Positions 27,839 to 36,292 of a stretch of DNA of 64,000 nucleotides are shown here, piece by piece. Each line of letters starts with the position of its first letter. The first letter of the stretch is position 1. Under the pieces are notes generated by a model that saw only the letters and a program-made list of their open reading frames with translations, made no database searches and had not been told where the DNA came from. The DNA comes from Sphingopyxis soli (lineage in GTDB: Bacteria; Pseudomonadota; Alphaproteobacteria; Sphingomonadales; Sphingomonadaceae), in contig NZ_JAFMTR010000115.1 in NCBI RefSeq assembly GCF_018682675.1, positions 1 through 64,000 on the forward strand, written 5' to 3'. The position numbers and the translations under genes were made by a program.

Positions 27839-29058
27839 GGCACCCGATAGCGGAGTACGAGATCTGCAGGGATGTGCCGCGGATAGGCACCCGGCCCCCA
27901 CGCCCGGTCGGCGCGCACCAGCAAGCCGTCGAGCCTGTCGGCGGGCCAGTCCTTTTCCTTGTAGGGCCAGTCCGCGGCGCGCCCGCGATAGGCCGCGAGA
28001 TAGTCGGTCGCCTGGCGGAGCGAGCGCCCCTTTGGCCCCGTTTCCGCGTACAGATCGATGCCGATGCACGCCGCGCTGTCGGCGACCGTATAGGCGGCGT
28101 CGAGCGCGTAGAGCGAATAATGGAAGCTGCGGGTGCGGGTCAGCTCGGCGGGCATCGCGCCCGATCCATCGACCTGCCTGTCGATGCGCCCTTCGGTAAA
28201 ATGCAGCGCAATGTCGCGCACTATATCGGGGCGCCGCGCAAACAGCGCGAAGCGGGCAAGCTGGGCGTCGTACCAAAGGCCGTGATTATTTCCCGCGGCA
28301 GCTTCCGCCCTTCCGTTCGCGCTGTTTTGCATCCAGTCGATGTAGCGCGCGAACCAGCTTTCGAGCGCGGCATTTTCGGCGGGCGAGAGCGATCCCGCAG
28401 GTGCGATCAGCCCCGCCGCGTCGATCACCCCGATGAACCCTGCACCGTCGAGCACGCCCTCGGCGCGGCCGTTCGCGACCCCCGGCACCGCCTGCGCGAA
28501 ATCCATGTTCGGGTTCATCGCGGTCGCCGGATCCAGAAACCAGGTCCGGATCGCCCGCGCCGCGCCATCGGCATAGCGGGTGTCGCCGCTGTAATAATAG
28601 GCGAGCGCCAACGTCTCCGCCTCGCGCGCCATGCGGGCGAGTGCGATGCGATCGAAGCGGTTCGTCTCGATCTCGGGATTGGTGTCGCCGTCGCGGCGCA
28701 CATAGGGTCCCTCGGGATCGGCGGGGTCGGGCCACCAATAGCGCGCGAGGCTGACATAATCGTGGCGGTCGCCCGATGGTGGAGCGGCCCGCTTGTCCAT
28801 CACCGACGCGGGCCTGGCAGCGAGCGCCTTGTCGGCCCGCGCGATCAGGTCGCGATAGGCCGCGGCGACGACCGGGTCGCTCGTCCGCCGCGCCTTGATC
28901 GCCTCAAGGTCGGCGGGGTTCAGAGCGAAGGTTCGCCGTCCCCCGAAACTGGCGGCATAGCCCTCGCTGCCTTCGCAGACCGGCTGATCCGATCGAGCAG
29001 CAACGGCGGGCGAAGCCAGCGACAGCAACGCCAGCGAGACAGAGGCAAGAATCTTCAT
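27835..29058 (-). CDS. Second alginate-lyase-family polysaccharide lyase
   Basis: A 407-residue exported paralogue ([21 protein letters not shown]) with the same architecture: HDYVSLARYWWPDPADPEGPYVRRDGDTNPEIETNRFDR, WFLDPATAMNPNMDFAQAVPG and the Asn-Asn-His site in AAGNNHGLWYDAQ. It is about 20 residues longer than its downstream partner. The pair probably divide endo/exo or chain-type specificity, which cannot be judged from sequence. The start overlaps the GH105 stop and the stop overlaps the next lyase start, four bases each. Confidence 0.85.
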   Translation of the reverse strand: MKILASVSLALLSLASPAVAARSDQPVCEGSEGYAASFGGRRTFALNPADLEAIKARRTSDPVVAAAYRDLIARADKALAARPASVMDKRAAPPSGDRHDYVSLARYWWPDPADPEGPYVRRDGDTNPEIETNRFDRIALARMAREAETLALAYYYSGDTRYADGAARAIRTWFLDPATAMNPNMDFAQAVPGVANGRAEGVLDGAGFIGVIDAAGLIAPAGSLSPAENAALESWFARYIDWMQNSANGRAEAAAGNNHGLWYDAQLARFALFARRPDIVRDIALHFTEGRIDRQVDGSGAMPAELTRTRSFHYSLYALDAAYTVADSAACIGIDLYAETGPKGRSLRQATDYLAAYRGRAADWPYKEKDWPADRLDGLLVRADRAWGPGAYPRHIPADLVLRYRVP

Positions 29059-30215
29059 TTCATTTTCAGGCGGCGCGTCTCCGCGAGGTCGGCCATCGCC
29101 GTCCCCGCGAGCAGAAAAGCCCCGGCGCCGTAGAATTGCGTCTCGTGCGCCGATACGCTGTCGGGCCTGTCGCCGACCTGTTGCACCCAGCCGAGCATCC
29201 CGTCGGGCTGCACTGCGCGGACCAGCGCTTGCCACCCGCGCACCGCCCCCGGTTCGTATGTCGCGCGGTCGAGCAGCCCGGCCTCGATCCCCCACGCGAA
29301 GGCATAGGTGTAGAAGGCGGTGCCGCTCGTTTCGGGGGGCGTCCCCGCACCCTGGTCGAGCAGCGAAGCGGGCCAATAGCCATCGGGTTTTTGCAGCGTG
29401 ACGAGCCGTGCCGCCATGTCGCGGAACAGCCGTTCATAATAGCCGCGCTTCGGATCGTCCTTGTCGAGCGTCTTGAGAATACCGACCAGCCCCGCCATCA
29501 CCCAGCCGTTGCCGCGGCTCCAGAACAGCTTGCGCCCCTGCGCGTCGCGTTGGTCGAAGAAGCGGCTGTCGCGGAAATAGAGCCGCTCCGCCGGATCGTA
29601 GAGATAGTCGGTCGTCGACTTGAACTCGGCGTGCGCGAAATCGGCGTAACGCTTGTCGCCGGTCGCCTTCGCGAGCTTCAGCAGCGTCTCGGGAGCCATG
29701 AACAGCGCATCGCACCAGCACCAGCGATCGGTGCAGGCGGGATCACCCTGCCCCGCGGCATTGGAAACAAAGGCGAGGCCGGTCGTCGGCTGGTTCGCAA
29801 GCACATGGTCAAAATAGGCGCGCGCAGGGGCCAGCGCCTTGTCCCCTTCGCCATTCTTCGCCGCCCAGATCCAGGCGCGCGCGATGAGTTGGTCGTCGGC
29901 ATGATAGGGCTTGTCGCCGAGCTTCCAGCCAAGCTCGCGCCCCAGCTCGACCAACGGCTTGCGATAGCGCGGATCGCGGTCGGCAAGCGCGGTCAGCGCG
30001 ACCCAGAAGGTCGCCTGCTGCCAGTCGCGCGGGTTGCGAACGCTCGGCCGCGCCGCCGGCATCGCCCCCCAATTGGTGCGGTTGGCCAGCTGCCAGTCGG
30101 CAACCCGCCGCGTCTCGACGAGGATCGCCGTCGCAGTCGGCATCGCCGGATCGGCATCGGCGACCGCTGCGGGCGCGGCGACCAGCATCAGCGGCGCGAA
30201 GAAATTCATCGGCAT
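29055..30215 (-). CDS. GH105 unsaturated glucuronyl/galacturonyl hydrolase
   Basis: A 386-residue enzyme that removes the 4,5-unsaturated uronic acid left by lyases. GH88/GH105 features are [39 protein letters not shown], and the near-diagnostic [36 protein letters not shown] follows. A short signal-like N-terminus ([21 protein letters not shown]) suggests export to the periplasm. The ATG at 30215 has GGGAGA 5 bp upstream. It is the first gene of a leftward operon with two lyases and diverges from the D-mannonate dehydratase gene, sharing a 115-bp control region. Confidence 0.88.
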   Translation of the reverse strand: MPMNFFAPLMLVAAPAAVADADPAMPTATAILVETRRVADWQLANRTNWGAMPAARPSVRNPRDWQQATFWVALTALADRDPRYRKPLVELGRELGWKLGDKPYHADDQLIARAWIWAAKNGEGDKALAPARAYFDHVLANQPTTGLAFVSNAAGQGDPACTDRWCWCDALFMAPETLLKLAKATGDKRYADFAHAEFKSTTDYLYDPAERLYFRDSRFFDQRDAQGRKLFWSRGNGWVMAGLVGILKTLDKDDPKRGYYERLFRDMAARLVTLQKPDGYWPASLLDQGAGTPPETSGTAFYTYAFAWGIEAGLLDRATYEPGAVRGWQALVRAVQPDGMLGWVQQVGDRPDSVSAHETQFYGAGAFLLAGTAMADLAETRRLKMK

Positions 30216-30297
30216 CGCTCTCTCCCGCAAGGTTCGCTCGCCAGTCCTTGTCGCCGGCGACTTCTCTCTTTCCTTTTACGTCGAGCCTGTCAATAAG

Positions 30298-30310
30298 GTT
30301 GTCATACAAC
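30298..30310. promoter_or_regulatory. GntR/FCD-type operator palindrome
   Basis: GTTGTCATACAAC is a palindrome with GTTGT and ACAAC arms around CAT. It lies in the divergent spacer between the GH105 and D-mannonate dehydratase genes, 20 bp before the latter's ATG. FadR-subfamily GntR proteins recognise sites of the form TNGT...ACNA, and such a regulator is encoded at 32470-33183. Confidence 0.6.
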
Positions 30311-30330
30311 TATCGACGAATGGAGAGGCC

Positions 30331-31542
30331 ATGCCCAAGATCGTGTCCGCCCGGGTGATCGTAACGAGCCCCGGACGCAATTTCGTGACGCTGAAGATCG
30401 AATGCGACGACGGCACGACCGGCGTCGGCGACGCGACCCTGAACGGGCGCGAGCTTGCGGTCGCGAGCTATCTCGCCGACCATGTCGTCCCCTGTCTGAT
30501 CGGCCGCGACGCGCACCGGATCGAGGACATCTGGCAGTATCTCTACAAAGGCGCCTATTGGCGGCGCGGTCCGGTGACGATGACTTCGATCGCCGCGGTC
30601 GACATGGCGCTGTGGGATATCAAGGGGAAGGTCGCGGGACTGCCCGTCTATCAGCTTCTGGGCGGCGCCTCGCGCGAGGGATGCATGGTCTATGGCCATG
30701 CCAACGGCACGACGATCGGGGACACGGTCGCGGCCGCGCTCGATTATCAGCGGCAGGGGTACAGGGCGATCCGCTTGCAATGCGGGGTGCCCGGCATGGC
30801 GTCGACCTATGGCGTCAGCGGCGACAAATATTTCTACGAGCCCGCCGACGCCGACCTGCCCACCGAAAATATCTGGTCGACGGCCAGATATCTGCGTGTC
30901 GTCCCCGAATTGTTCGCGGCGGCGCGCGAGGCGCTCGGCTGGGATGTCCATCTGCTCCACGACGTCCACCACCGCCTGACCCCGATCGAGGCGGCGCGGC
31001 TGGGCAAGGATCTGGAGCCATATCGGCCTTTCTGGATCGAAGACGCGACTCCCGCCGAGGATCAGGAGGCGTTTCGCCTGATCCGCCAGCACACGACGAC
31101 GCCGCTCGCCGTCGGCGAAATCTTCAGCTCGGTCTGGGACTGCAAGGCGCTGATCGAGAACCGGTTGATCGACTATATCCGCGCGACCGTGCTCCACGCG
31201 GGCGGCATCACGCATATGCGCCAGATCGCCTCGCTCGCCGACCTGCACCAGGTCCGCACCGGCTGTCACGGCGCGACCGACCTGTCGCCCGTCACGATGG
31301 CGGCGGCGCTGCACCTCGGGCTCGCGATCCCCAATTTCGGCATTCAGGAATATATGCGCCACACCCCCGAGACCGACGCTGTCTTCCCGCACGCCTATCG
31401 CTTCGCGGACGGGATGCTCCATCCCGGCGAGGCCCCCGGACTCGGCGTCGACATCGACGAGGCGCTGGCCGCCAACCATCCTTATGCCCGCGCCTATCTG
31501 CCGGTGAACCGGCTCGAGGACGGGACGATGTGGAGTTGGTGA
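30331..31542 (+). CDS. manD: D-mannonate dehydratase (enolase superfamily)
   Basis: This enzyme dehydrates D-mannonate to 2-keto-3-deoxy-D-gluconate in hexuronate catabolism. The 403-residue protein is strikingly close to the characterised Novosphingobium ManD as I recall it ([47 protein letters not shown]). Its metal ligands fall at D211, E237 and E263, with Y160 and H213 as the acid/base pair. A GGAGAGG ribosome-binding site precedes the ATG. It is the first gene of a rightward operon with a DUF4861 protein and, 34 bp beyond that, a GntR regulator. The uronate-lyase genes next door provide its substrate pathway. Low-activity ManD-like dehydratases exist, but the locus favours true ManD. Confidence 0.92.
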   Translation: MPKIVSARVIVTSPGRNFVTLKIECDDGTTGVGDATLNGRELAVASYLADHVVPCLIGRDAHRIEDIWQYLYKGAYWRRGPVTMTSIAAVDMALWDIKGKVAGLPVYQLLGGASREGCMVYGHANGTTIGDTVAAALDYQRQGYRAIRLQCGVPGMASTYGVSGDKYFYEPADADLPTENIWSTARYLRVVPELFAAAREALGWDVHLLHDVHHRLTPIEAARLGKDLEPYRPFWIEDATPAEDQEAFRLIRQHTTTPLAVGEIFSSVWDCKALIENRLIDYIRATVLHAGGITHMRQIASLADLHQVRTGCHGATDLSPVTMAAALHLGLAIPNFGIQEYMRHTPETDAVFPHAYRFADGMLHPGEAPGLGVDIDEALAANHPYARAYLPVNRLEDGTMWSW

Positions 31543-32435
31543 TGCGCGGCACCCTGCTCGCTGCCCTGTTGATTTCGGCGCCCGCACTCGCGGAGGATCA
31601 TGAACGGCTGCGTCCCGCCACGCCGGACGAGCAGCAGGCACGAGCCGCGGTCGTGATCGCCGATTATCGTTACGGCGACCTGCTCTGGGAGAATGACCGC
31701 ATCGCGCACCGGATTTATTCGCGCGCGCTCGAAGCCGCCGAACCGCCATCCTCGTCGGGAATCGACGCATGGGGCAAGCGCGTCCGCTGGCCCTATATGG
31801 ACCGCCAGCTCCGCACCGGCGATCAGCACGCCGACCATGGCGAGGGACTCGATTTCTATAATGTCGGCACCGGGCGCGGCGCCGGCGGGATCGGCATCTG
31901 GTACGACAACAAGCTGTGGACCTCGCGCAACTATGTCCGCCCGCATATCCTGAGCGCCGGACCCGCGGTCGCGGACTTCACGGTCGACTATGATCCGTGG
32001 CCGGTCGATACGCTGTACACGGTGCGCGAGACGCGGCGCTTCACCCTGCCCGCAGGTACGAATTTCACGCGGCTGACCTCGACGCTGACGTCGAGCAGCG
32101 ACGCCGAACTGGTCGTCGGCATCGGCCTCGCGAAGCGCCCGATAAACGGCGGCAAGCTCGGCGAGATAGCCAAGGACGCGGCGAATGCGCGAATGAGCTG
32201 GTGGGGACCGCCCGATGGCGACAAGGGCCGCATGGCCGCCGCGGTGATCGTCGATCCCGCCGCGTTCGCGGGCTTTGCCGAAGACGCCGACAATTATCTG
32301 ATCCTCGTCCGTGTCACGCCGGGCAAGCCCTTCGTCTATTATAGCGGCGCGGCGTGGGACCGCGGCGGCGATTTCGCGACGCGCGAGGCATGGGAAAGCT
32401 ACGTCGCCGACCAGCACCCCGGCTTCCGGCCCTAG
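31542..32435 (+). CDS. DUF4861 family exported protein
   Basis: A 297-residue exported protein ([17 protein letters not shown]). It resembles the DUF4861 family found in uronide-utilisation loci, with blocks such as YGDLLWENDRIAHRIYSRALE, HGEGLDFYNVGTGRGAGGIGIW and YDPWPVDTLYTVRETRRFTLPAG. Its biochemical role is not established. A beta-sandwich fold acting on uronides is likely from the company it keeps. The ATG overlaps the manD stop by one base (TGATG), so the two are co-translated. Confidence 0.82.
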   Translation: MRGTLLAALLISAPALAEDHERLRPATPDEQQARAAVVIADYRYGDLLWENDRIAHRIYSRALEAAEPPSSSGIDAWGKRVRWPYMDRQLRTGDQHADHGEGLDFYNVGTGRGAGGIGIWYDNKLWTSRNYVRPHILSAGPAVADFTVDYDPWPVDTLYTVRETRRFTLPAGTNFTRLTSTLTSSSDAELVVGIGLAKRPINGGKLGEIAKDAANARMSWWGPPDGDKGRMAAAVIVDPAAFAGFAEDADNYLILVRVTPGKPFVYYSGAAWDRGGDFATREAWESYVADQHPGFRP

Positions 32436-32469
32436 CCAGCGTCGCGGCGCTTTGATAACCCTGCCCGCC

Positions 32470-33183
32470 ATGGCGACCAAGGCAGCGTCGCTGGCCGACG
32501 ATCTGGTCCAGCGCTTTGAACAACAGATAGAAAAGGGCGACATGCCCCCTGGCGCGCGCTTTCCGACCGAGAAGGCGATCACCGAGGCGTTCGGCGTCAG
32601 CCGCACCGTCGTGCGCGAGGCCTATTCGCGCCTCGCCGCGCGCGGCCTGCTGGTGTCGCGGCGCGGCTCGGGCGCCTATGTCCCCGACGGCGCGCAATAT
32701 CGCGCCTTCCAGATCGCCGCCGACGAGGTCGGCGAGATCGAGGATGTGCTGCGCCTGCTCGAAATGCGCATGGGGTTCGAGGCCGAAATGGCGGACCTCG
32801 CGGCGCGGCGCCGCACCGACGCCGACCTCGCCGCGCTGCGCAGCGCACTCGATGCGATGGAGGCGAGCACCGACGTCGACGCGTCGGTCGCCGCCGATAC
32901 CGCCTTCCACGCCGCGATCGCCGCGGCAACCGGCAATGACTATTTCCTGCGCTTCACCCAGTTCCTCGGCATCCGCCTTGTCCCCTCGCGCAAGCTGTAC
33001 CTGCAGGGCAGCGACCCGGAGCGGCACCAGCATTATGCGCGCACGATCAATAACGACCACCGCGCGATCTATACCGCTATCGAAGCGCAGGACCCCGCCG
33101 CTGCCCGCCGCGCGGCGCGACGTCATATGGAAAAATCGGTCGCGCGATACCGCGCAATCCAGCAGGCGCTGCCGAAGGATTGA
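32470..33183 (+). CDS. GntR-family (FadR/FCD) transcriptional regulator
   Basis: A 237-residue one-component regulator. The winged helix (about residues 12-72) includes MPPGARFPTEKAITEAFGVSRTVVREAYSRLAARGLLVSRRGSGAYV. The FCD ligand domain follows, with LLEMRMGFEAEMADLAA and ADTAFHAAIAAATGN, and metal-ligand-type His residues in ARTINNDHRAIYTAIEAQD and ARRHMEKS. It lies behind manD and the DUF4861 gene, and the palindrome at 30298-30310 fits its family's operator style. A hexuronate or keto-deoxy sugar acid is the likely effector, by analogy with UxuR/ExuR-type regulators. Confidence 0.9.
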   Translation: MATKAASLADDLVQRFEQQIEKGDMPPGARFPTEKAITEAFGVSRTVVREAYSRLAARGLLVSRRGSGAYVPDGAQYRAFQIAADEVGEIEDVLRLLEMRMGFEAEMADLAARRRTDADLAALRSALDAMEASTDVDASVAADTAFHAAIAAATGNDYFLRFTQFLGIRLVPSRKLYLQGSDPERHQHYARTINNDHRAIYTAIEAQDPAAARRAARRHMEKSVARYRAIQQALPKD

Positions 33184-33227
33184 TCGACGATTCGACGACC
33201 GCTCACCGGCCATCCACGGAGAAAAAG

Positions 33228-34931
33228 ATGACGCTGCCACGGCCTTTCGTCCTTTCGCTGATGCTGCTGGGCGGCTCGATGGCGGCGACGCCGCCCGCGG
33301 CCGCCAAGGGGGCGAGCCCCGCCTATGACCTGATCATTCGCGGCGGCACGATCTACGACGGGTCGGGCGCGCCGCCCGTCACGGGCGACGTCGCGATCAA
33401 GGGCGACCGCATCGTCGCGGTCGGCAAGGTCGACGGCACGGCGAAGCGCGAGGTGCAGGCGCGCGGCATGGCGGTGGCCCCGGGCTTCATCAACATGCTG
33501 AGCTGGGCGACCGAATCGCTGATCGCCGATCCGCGCAGCGAAAGCGATATCCGGCAGGGAGTGACGCTGGAGGTGATGGGCGAAGGCTGGTCGATGGGCC
33601 CGTATAATGCGACGATGAAGCGGCAGGAAACCGAGCGGCAGGGCGATATCCGCTACACGATCGAATGGACGAGCCTTGGCGACTATCTCGGCTGGCTCGA
33701 AAGGCGTGGCATTGCGACGAATGTGGCAAGCTTCGTCGGCGCCGCGACGGTGCGCGTCCACGAGCTCGGCGAGGATGACGTCGACCCGAACCCCGAACAG
33801 CTTGCGCGCATGAAACTGCTCGTCCGGCAGGCGATGAACGAGGGCGCGCTCGGCGTCGGCAGCTCGCTCATCTATGCGCCCGGTTCCTATGCCGAGACCG
33901 ACGAGCTTGCGGCGCTGATGACCGAGGCGGGCAAGTGCGGCGGCATGTACATCAGCCATATGCGGTCGGAGGGCGACCGGCTGGAGCAAGCCGTCGACGA
34001 ACTGATCGAGATCGCGCGCCGATCGGGTGCGCCCGCCGAAATCTATCATCTCAAGATGGCGGGCCGCGCGAACTGGGGCAAGCTCGACGCGGTCGTGCAG
34101 AAGATCGAGGCGGCGCGCGCCGAGGGGCTGCGCATCACCGCCGACATGTACACCTACACCGCCGGGGCGACCGGGCTCGACGCGGCGATGCCGACCTGGG
34201 TGCAGGCGGGCGGCCTCGAAGCATGGATCGAACGGCTGAAGGATCCCGCGACGCGCGCGCGCGTTGCCGCCGAGATGCAGAAACCGGGCAGCGACTGGGA
34301 AAATCTCTATTTCGGCGCCGGCGCCGACAAGATGATCCTGACCGGGTTCAAGAATGAGGCGCTGAAGCCGCTCACCGGCAAGACGCTCGCCGAGGTCGCG
34401 GCGATGCGCGGCAAATCGCCCGAAGAAACCGCAATGGACCTCGTGATCGAGGACGGGTCGCGCGTCGGCACCGTCTATTTCCTGATGTCGGAGGACAATG
34501 TCCGGCGACAGGTGCAACTGCCGTGGATGAGCTTCGGGTCCGACGCGGCGTCGCAATCGACCGAGGGCGTGTTCCTGAAATCGGGCGCCCACCCGCGCAC
34601 CTACGGCAATTTCGCGCGCCTGCTCGGCCGCTATGTCCGCGACGAGAAACTGATCACGCTCGAGGAAGCGGTGCGGCGCCTGACGACCCTGCCCGCGACC
34701 AATCTCGGCATCGCCGAACGCGGCGCGCTGAAGCCCGGCTATTACGCCGATGTCGTCGTCTTCGATCCCGCGGCGGTGGCCGATCGCTCGACCTTCGAAC
34801 AGCCGCATCGCTATGCGGTCGGCATGCGCGACGTCTATGTGAACGGCGTCGCCGTTCTCAAGGACGGGCGGCACAGCGGCGCGACGCCGGGCCGTGCGGT
34901 GCGGGGCAGGGGATGGGGGCGCTGCGGCTGA
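33228..34931 (+). CDS. D-aminoacylase-like amidohydrolase
   Basis: A 567-residue exported amidohydrolase (signal LPRPFVLSLMLLGGSMAATPPAAA). The beta-sandwich start YDLIIRGGTIYDGSGAPPVTGDVAIKGDRIVAVG and the FINMLSWA, GVGSSLIYAPGSYAETDEL and GGMYISHMRSEG blocks are those of N-acyl-D-amino-acid deacylases. The first metal motif, normally HxH, reads INMLSWA here, so one canonical histidine site is altered, as occurs in some family members. The C-terminal FGSDAASQSTEGVF keeps the usual aspartate. The substrate may be an N-acyl-D-amino acid or a cyclic amide. It converges with the tandem TetR gene, 5 bp away. Confidence 0.83.
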   Translation: MTLPRPFVLSLMLLGGSMAATPPAAAKGASPAYDLIIRGGTIYDGSGAPPVTGDVAIKGDRIVAVGKVDGTAKREVQARGMAVAPGFINMLSWATESLIADPRSESDIRQGVTLEVMGEGWSMGPYNATMKRQETERQGDIRYTIEWTSLGDYLGWLERRGIATNVASFVGAATVRVHELGEDDVDPNPEQLARMKLLVRQAMNEGALGVGSSLIYAPGSYAETDELAALMTEAGKCGGMYISHMRSEGDRLEQAVDELIEIARRSGAPAEIYHLKMAGRANWGKLDAVVQKIEAARAEGLRITADMYTYTAGATGLDAAMPTWVQAGGLEAWIERLKDPATRARVAAEMQKPGSDWENLYFGAGADKMILTGFKNEALKPLTGKTLAEVAAMRGKSPEETAMDLVIEDGSRVGTVYFLMSEDNVRRQVQLPWMSFGSDAASQSTEGVFLKSGAHPRTYGNFARLLGRYVRDEKLITLEEAVRRLTTLPATNLGIAERGALKPGYYADVVVFDPAAVADRSTFEQPHRYAVGMRDVYVNGVAVLKDGRHSGATPGRAVRGRGWGRCG

Positions 34932-34936
34932 TGCCG

Positions 34937-36187
34937 CTATCGGCGGTCGGCGCTGAGTCCGTGCAGGAACAGGTTCGATACCTCGAATGCAACGCGGATC
35001 GGTGACGCGGCCGCCTCTGCGGGAAGCCAGCGCGCGACGAAATTGAAGGTGCCGGCCGAGGCCAGCGCAGTGGGCTCGGCCTCGAAGGGGCGCAACGTGC
35101 CGTCGCGGTTGCCGAGTTCCATCGTCGCGATCGATCGGTCGAGCAGATGGTTGGTCTGGACGCTGAACCGCGCCTGCTCCTCGCTCGAAAGCTTGTGATA
35201 GGAGGTTGCCGTCAGCGACATCGGCCCCGCCGGATCGAGCTGCGCCTGGACATTGAGCACGATGCCCGCGCGCGCGCGCTCGACCCCGCTCGAATGCCGC
35301 TCGCCACGATCCAGCAGCCTGTCGTAAATGGCGAAGGCACGGTCGAGGCATTGTGCGACCAGCGCCGCCTTGCTGTCGAAATGGTGGTAGATCAGGCCCT
35401 TCGTCGCCGTCATGGCAGCGGCGATATCGTCGAGCGACACGCCGTCGACGCCCCGCGCGTTGAAGAGTGCCGACGCGGTCGCGACGATTTCGCCGGCGCG
35501 GTCGGCGGGCGGCGGCGGCGCAAGCGCCGACCAGTCGTCGATTTCGACCGCCTCGATGCGCGCGGGTGCGGGCCTGGTCGAGACGCCGCTTTCGACGATC
35601 CGCGGCAATTCGACCGAAAGCCGCCCGAAGGGATCGCGCTCGGCGCGGCGCGACCAGATGTCGCCCAGCGGCGCCCAGGCGAGAATGCCCCAGATCGTCC
35701 GCGCCGCGATCGCGGGATCGTTCGGCCGGATCGACCCATCGCCGATGCCGCGCTCGACAAGCGCCGCCAGCATGTCGAACGCCTCGGTCTGGCGCCGCTC
35801 GATCTCGCGTCGGCCGTCGGCCGACAGCGTATCGAGTTCGGACGCGATGATCGCGTGCGACTGATCCCGGTCGCGGGCCTCGACCAGAAAATCGACGATC
35901 GCCTGCAGCCCCGACCCGCTCCGCGCCATCGCGCGCGCCAGATCCTGCAACATCGGATCGAGCAGATGCAGATAGCATTGCCGCGCGAGATCATGGCGGT
36001 CGGTGCAATAATTATAGAGGCTCGACCGTGTCAGCCCAACCTCGCGCGTGATCAGCGCAAGATCGGCCCCCGCCACGCCGTTGCGGCGGAACTCGCCCGC
36101 GGCGCCATCGAGCAGGCGCCCGCGACGCGCGGCGCGCGCCGCGCTGAGCAGCGGCTTGTCGCCGCTCGCCGATACAGCCCGTTCCAT
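34937..36187 (-). CDS. Tandem (double) TetR-family regulator
   Basis: A 416-residue protein with two complete TetR units in one chain. HTH1 is near residues 22-70 (GRLLDGAAGEFRRNGVAGADLALITREVGLTRSSLYNYCTDRHDLARQ) and HTH2 near 231-280 (GEIVATASALFNARGVDGVSLDDIAAAMTATKGLIYHHFDSKAALVAQ), each followed by its own ligand-type helical domain. Most TetR proteins are ~200 residues and dimerise; a covalent pseudo-dimer could read an asymmetric or extended operator. The ATG at 36187 has GGCAGG upstream. It is divergent from a TBDR gene, and a 33-bp palindrome lies between them. The ligand is unknown. Confidence 0.88.
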   Translation of the reverse strand: MERAVSASGDKPLLSAARAARRGRLLDGAAGEFRRNGVAGADLALITREVGLTRSSLYNYCTDRHDLARQCYLHLLDPMLQDLARAMARSGSGLQAIVDFLVEARDRDQSHAIIASELDTLSADGRREIERRQTEAFDMLAALVERGIGDGSIRPNDPAIAARTIWGILAWAPLGDIWSRRAERDPFGRLSVELPRIVESGVSTRPAPARIEAVEIDDWSALAPPPPADRAGEIVATASALFNARGVDGVSLDDIAAAMTATKGLIYHHFDSKAALVAQCLDRAFAIYDRLLDRGERHSSGVERARAGIVLNVQAQLDPAGPMSLTATSYHKLSSEEQARFSVQTNHLLDRSIATMELGNRDGTLRPFEAEPTALASAGTFNFVARWLPAEAAASPIRVAFEVSNLFLHGLSADRR

Positions 36188-36215
36188 CGCGCCTGCCTGC
36201 CCTGATACGAAAGAA

Positions 36216-36250
36216 TTGACAAGTCGGTATGTTGAACATACCTGTTTGTC
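36216..36250. promoter_or_regulatory. 33-bp palindromic operator with promoter
   Basis: GACAAGTCGGTATGT and ACATACCTGTTTGTC flank a TGA centre at 36233-36235; 12 of 15 arm positions are complementary, with GGTATGT/ACATACC perfect. A TTGACA -35-like element begins at 36216. It is centred between the tandem TetR start (36187) and the TBDR start (36293) and would control both. Confidence 0.7.
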
Positions 36251-36292
36251 AGAATCATAAACGAACAAGAATGTTCGGGAAAGGGAGAGGCG

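Noticed and set aside
26678..29058. The two neighbouring lyases as one gene split by a frameshift
   Set aside because: Each has its own signal peptide, a full domain and the Asn-Asn-His site; they are paralogues with an ATGA overlap.
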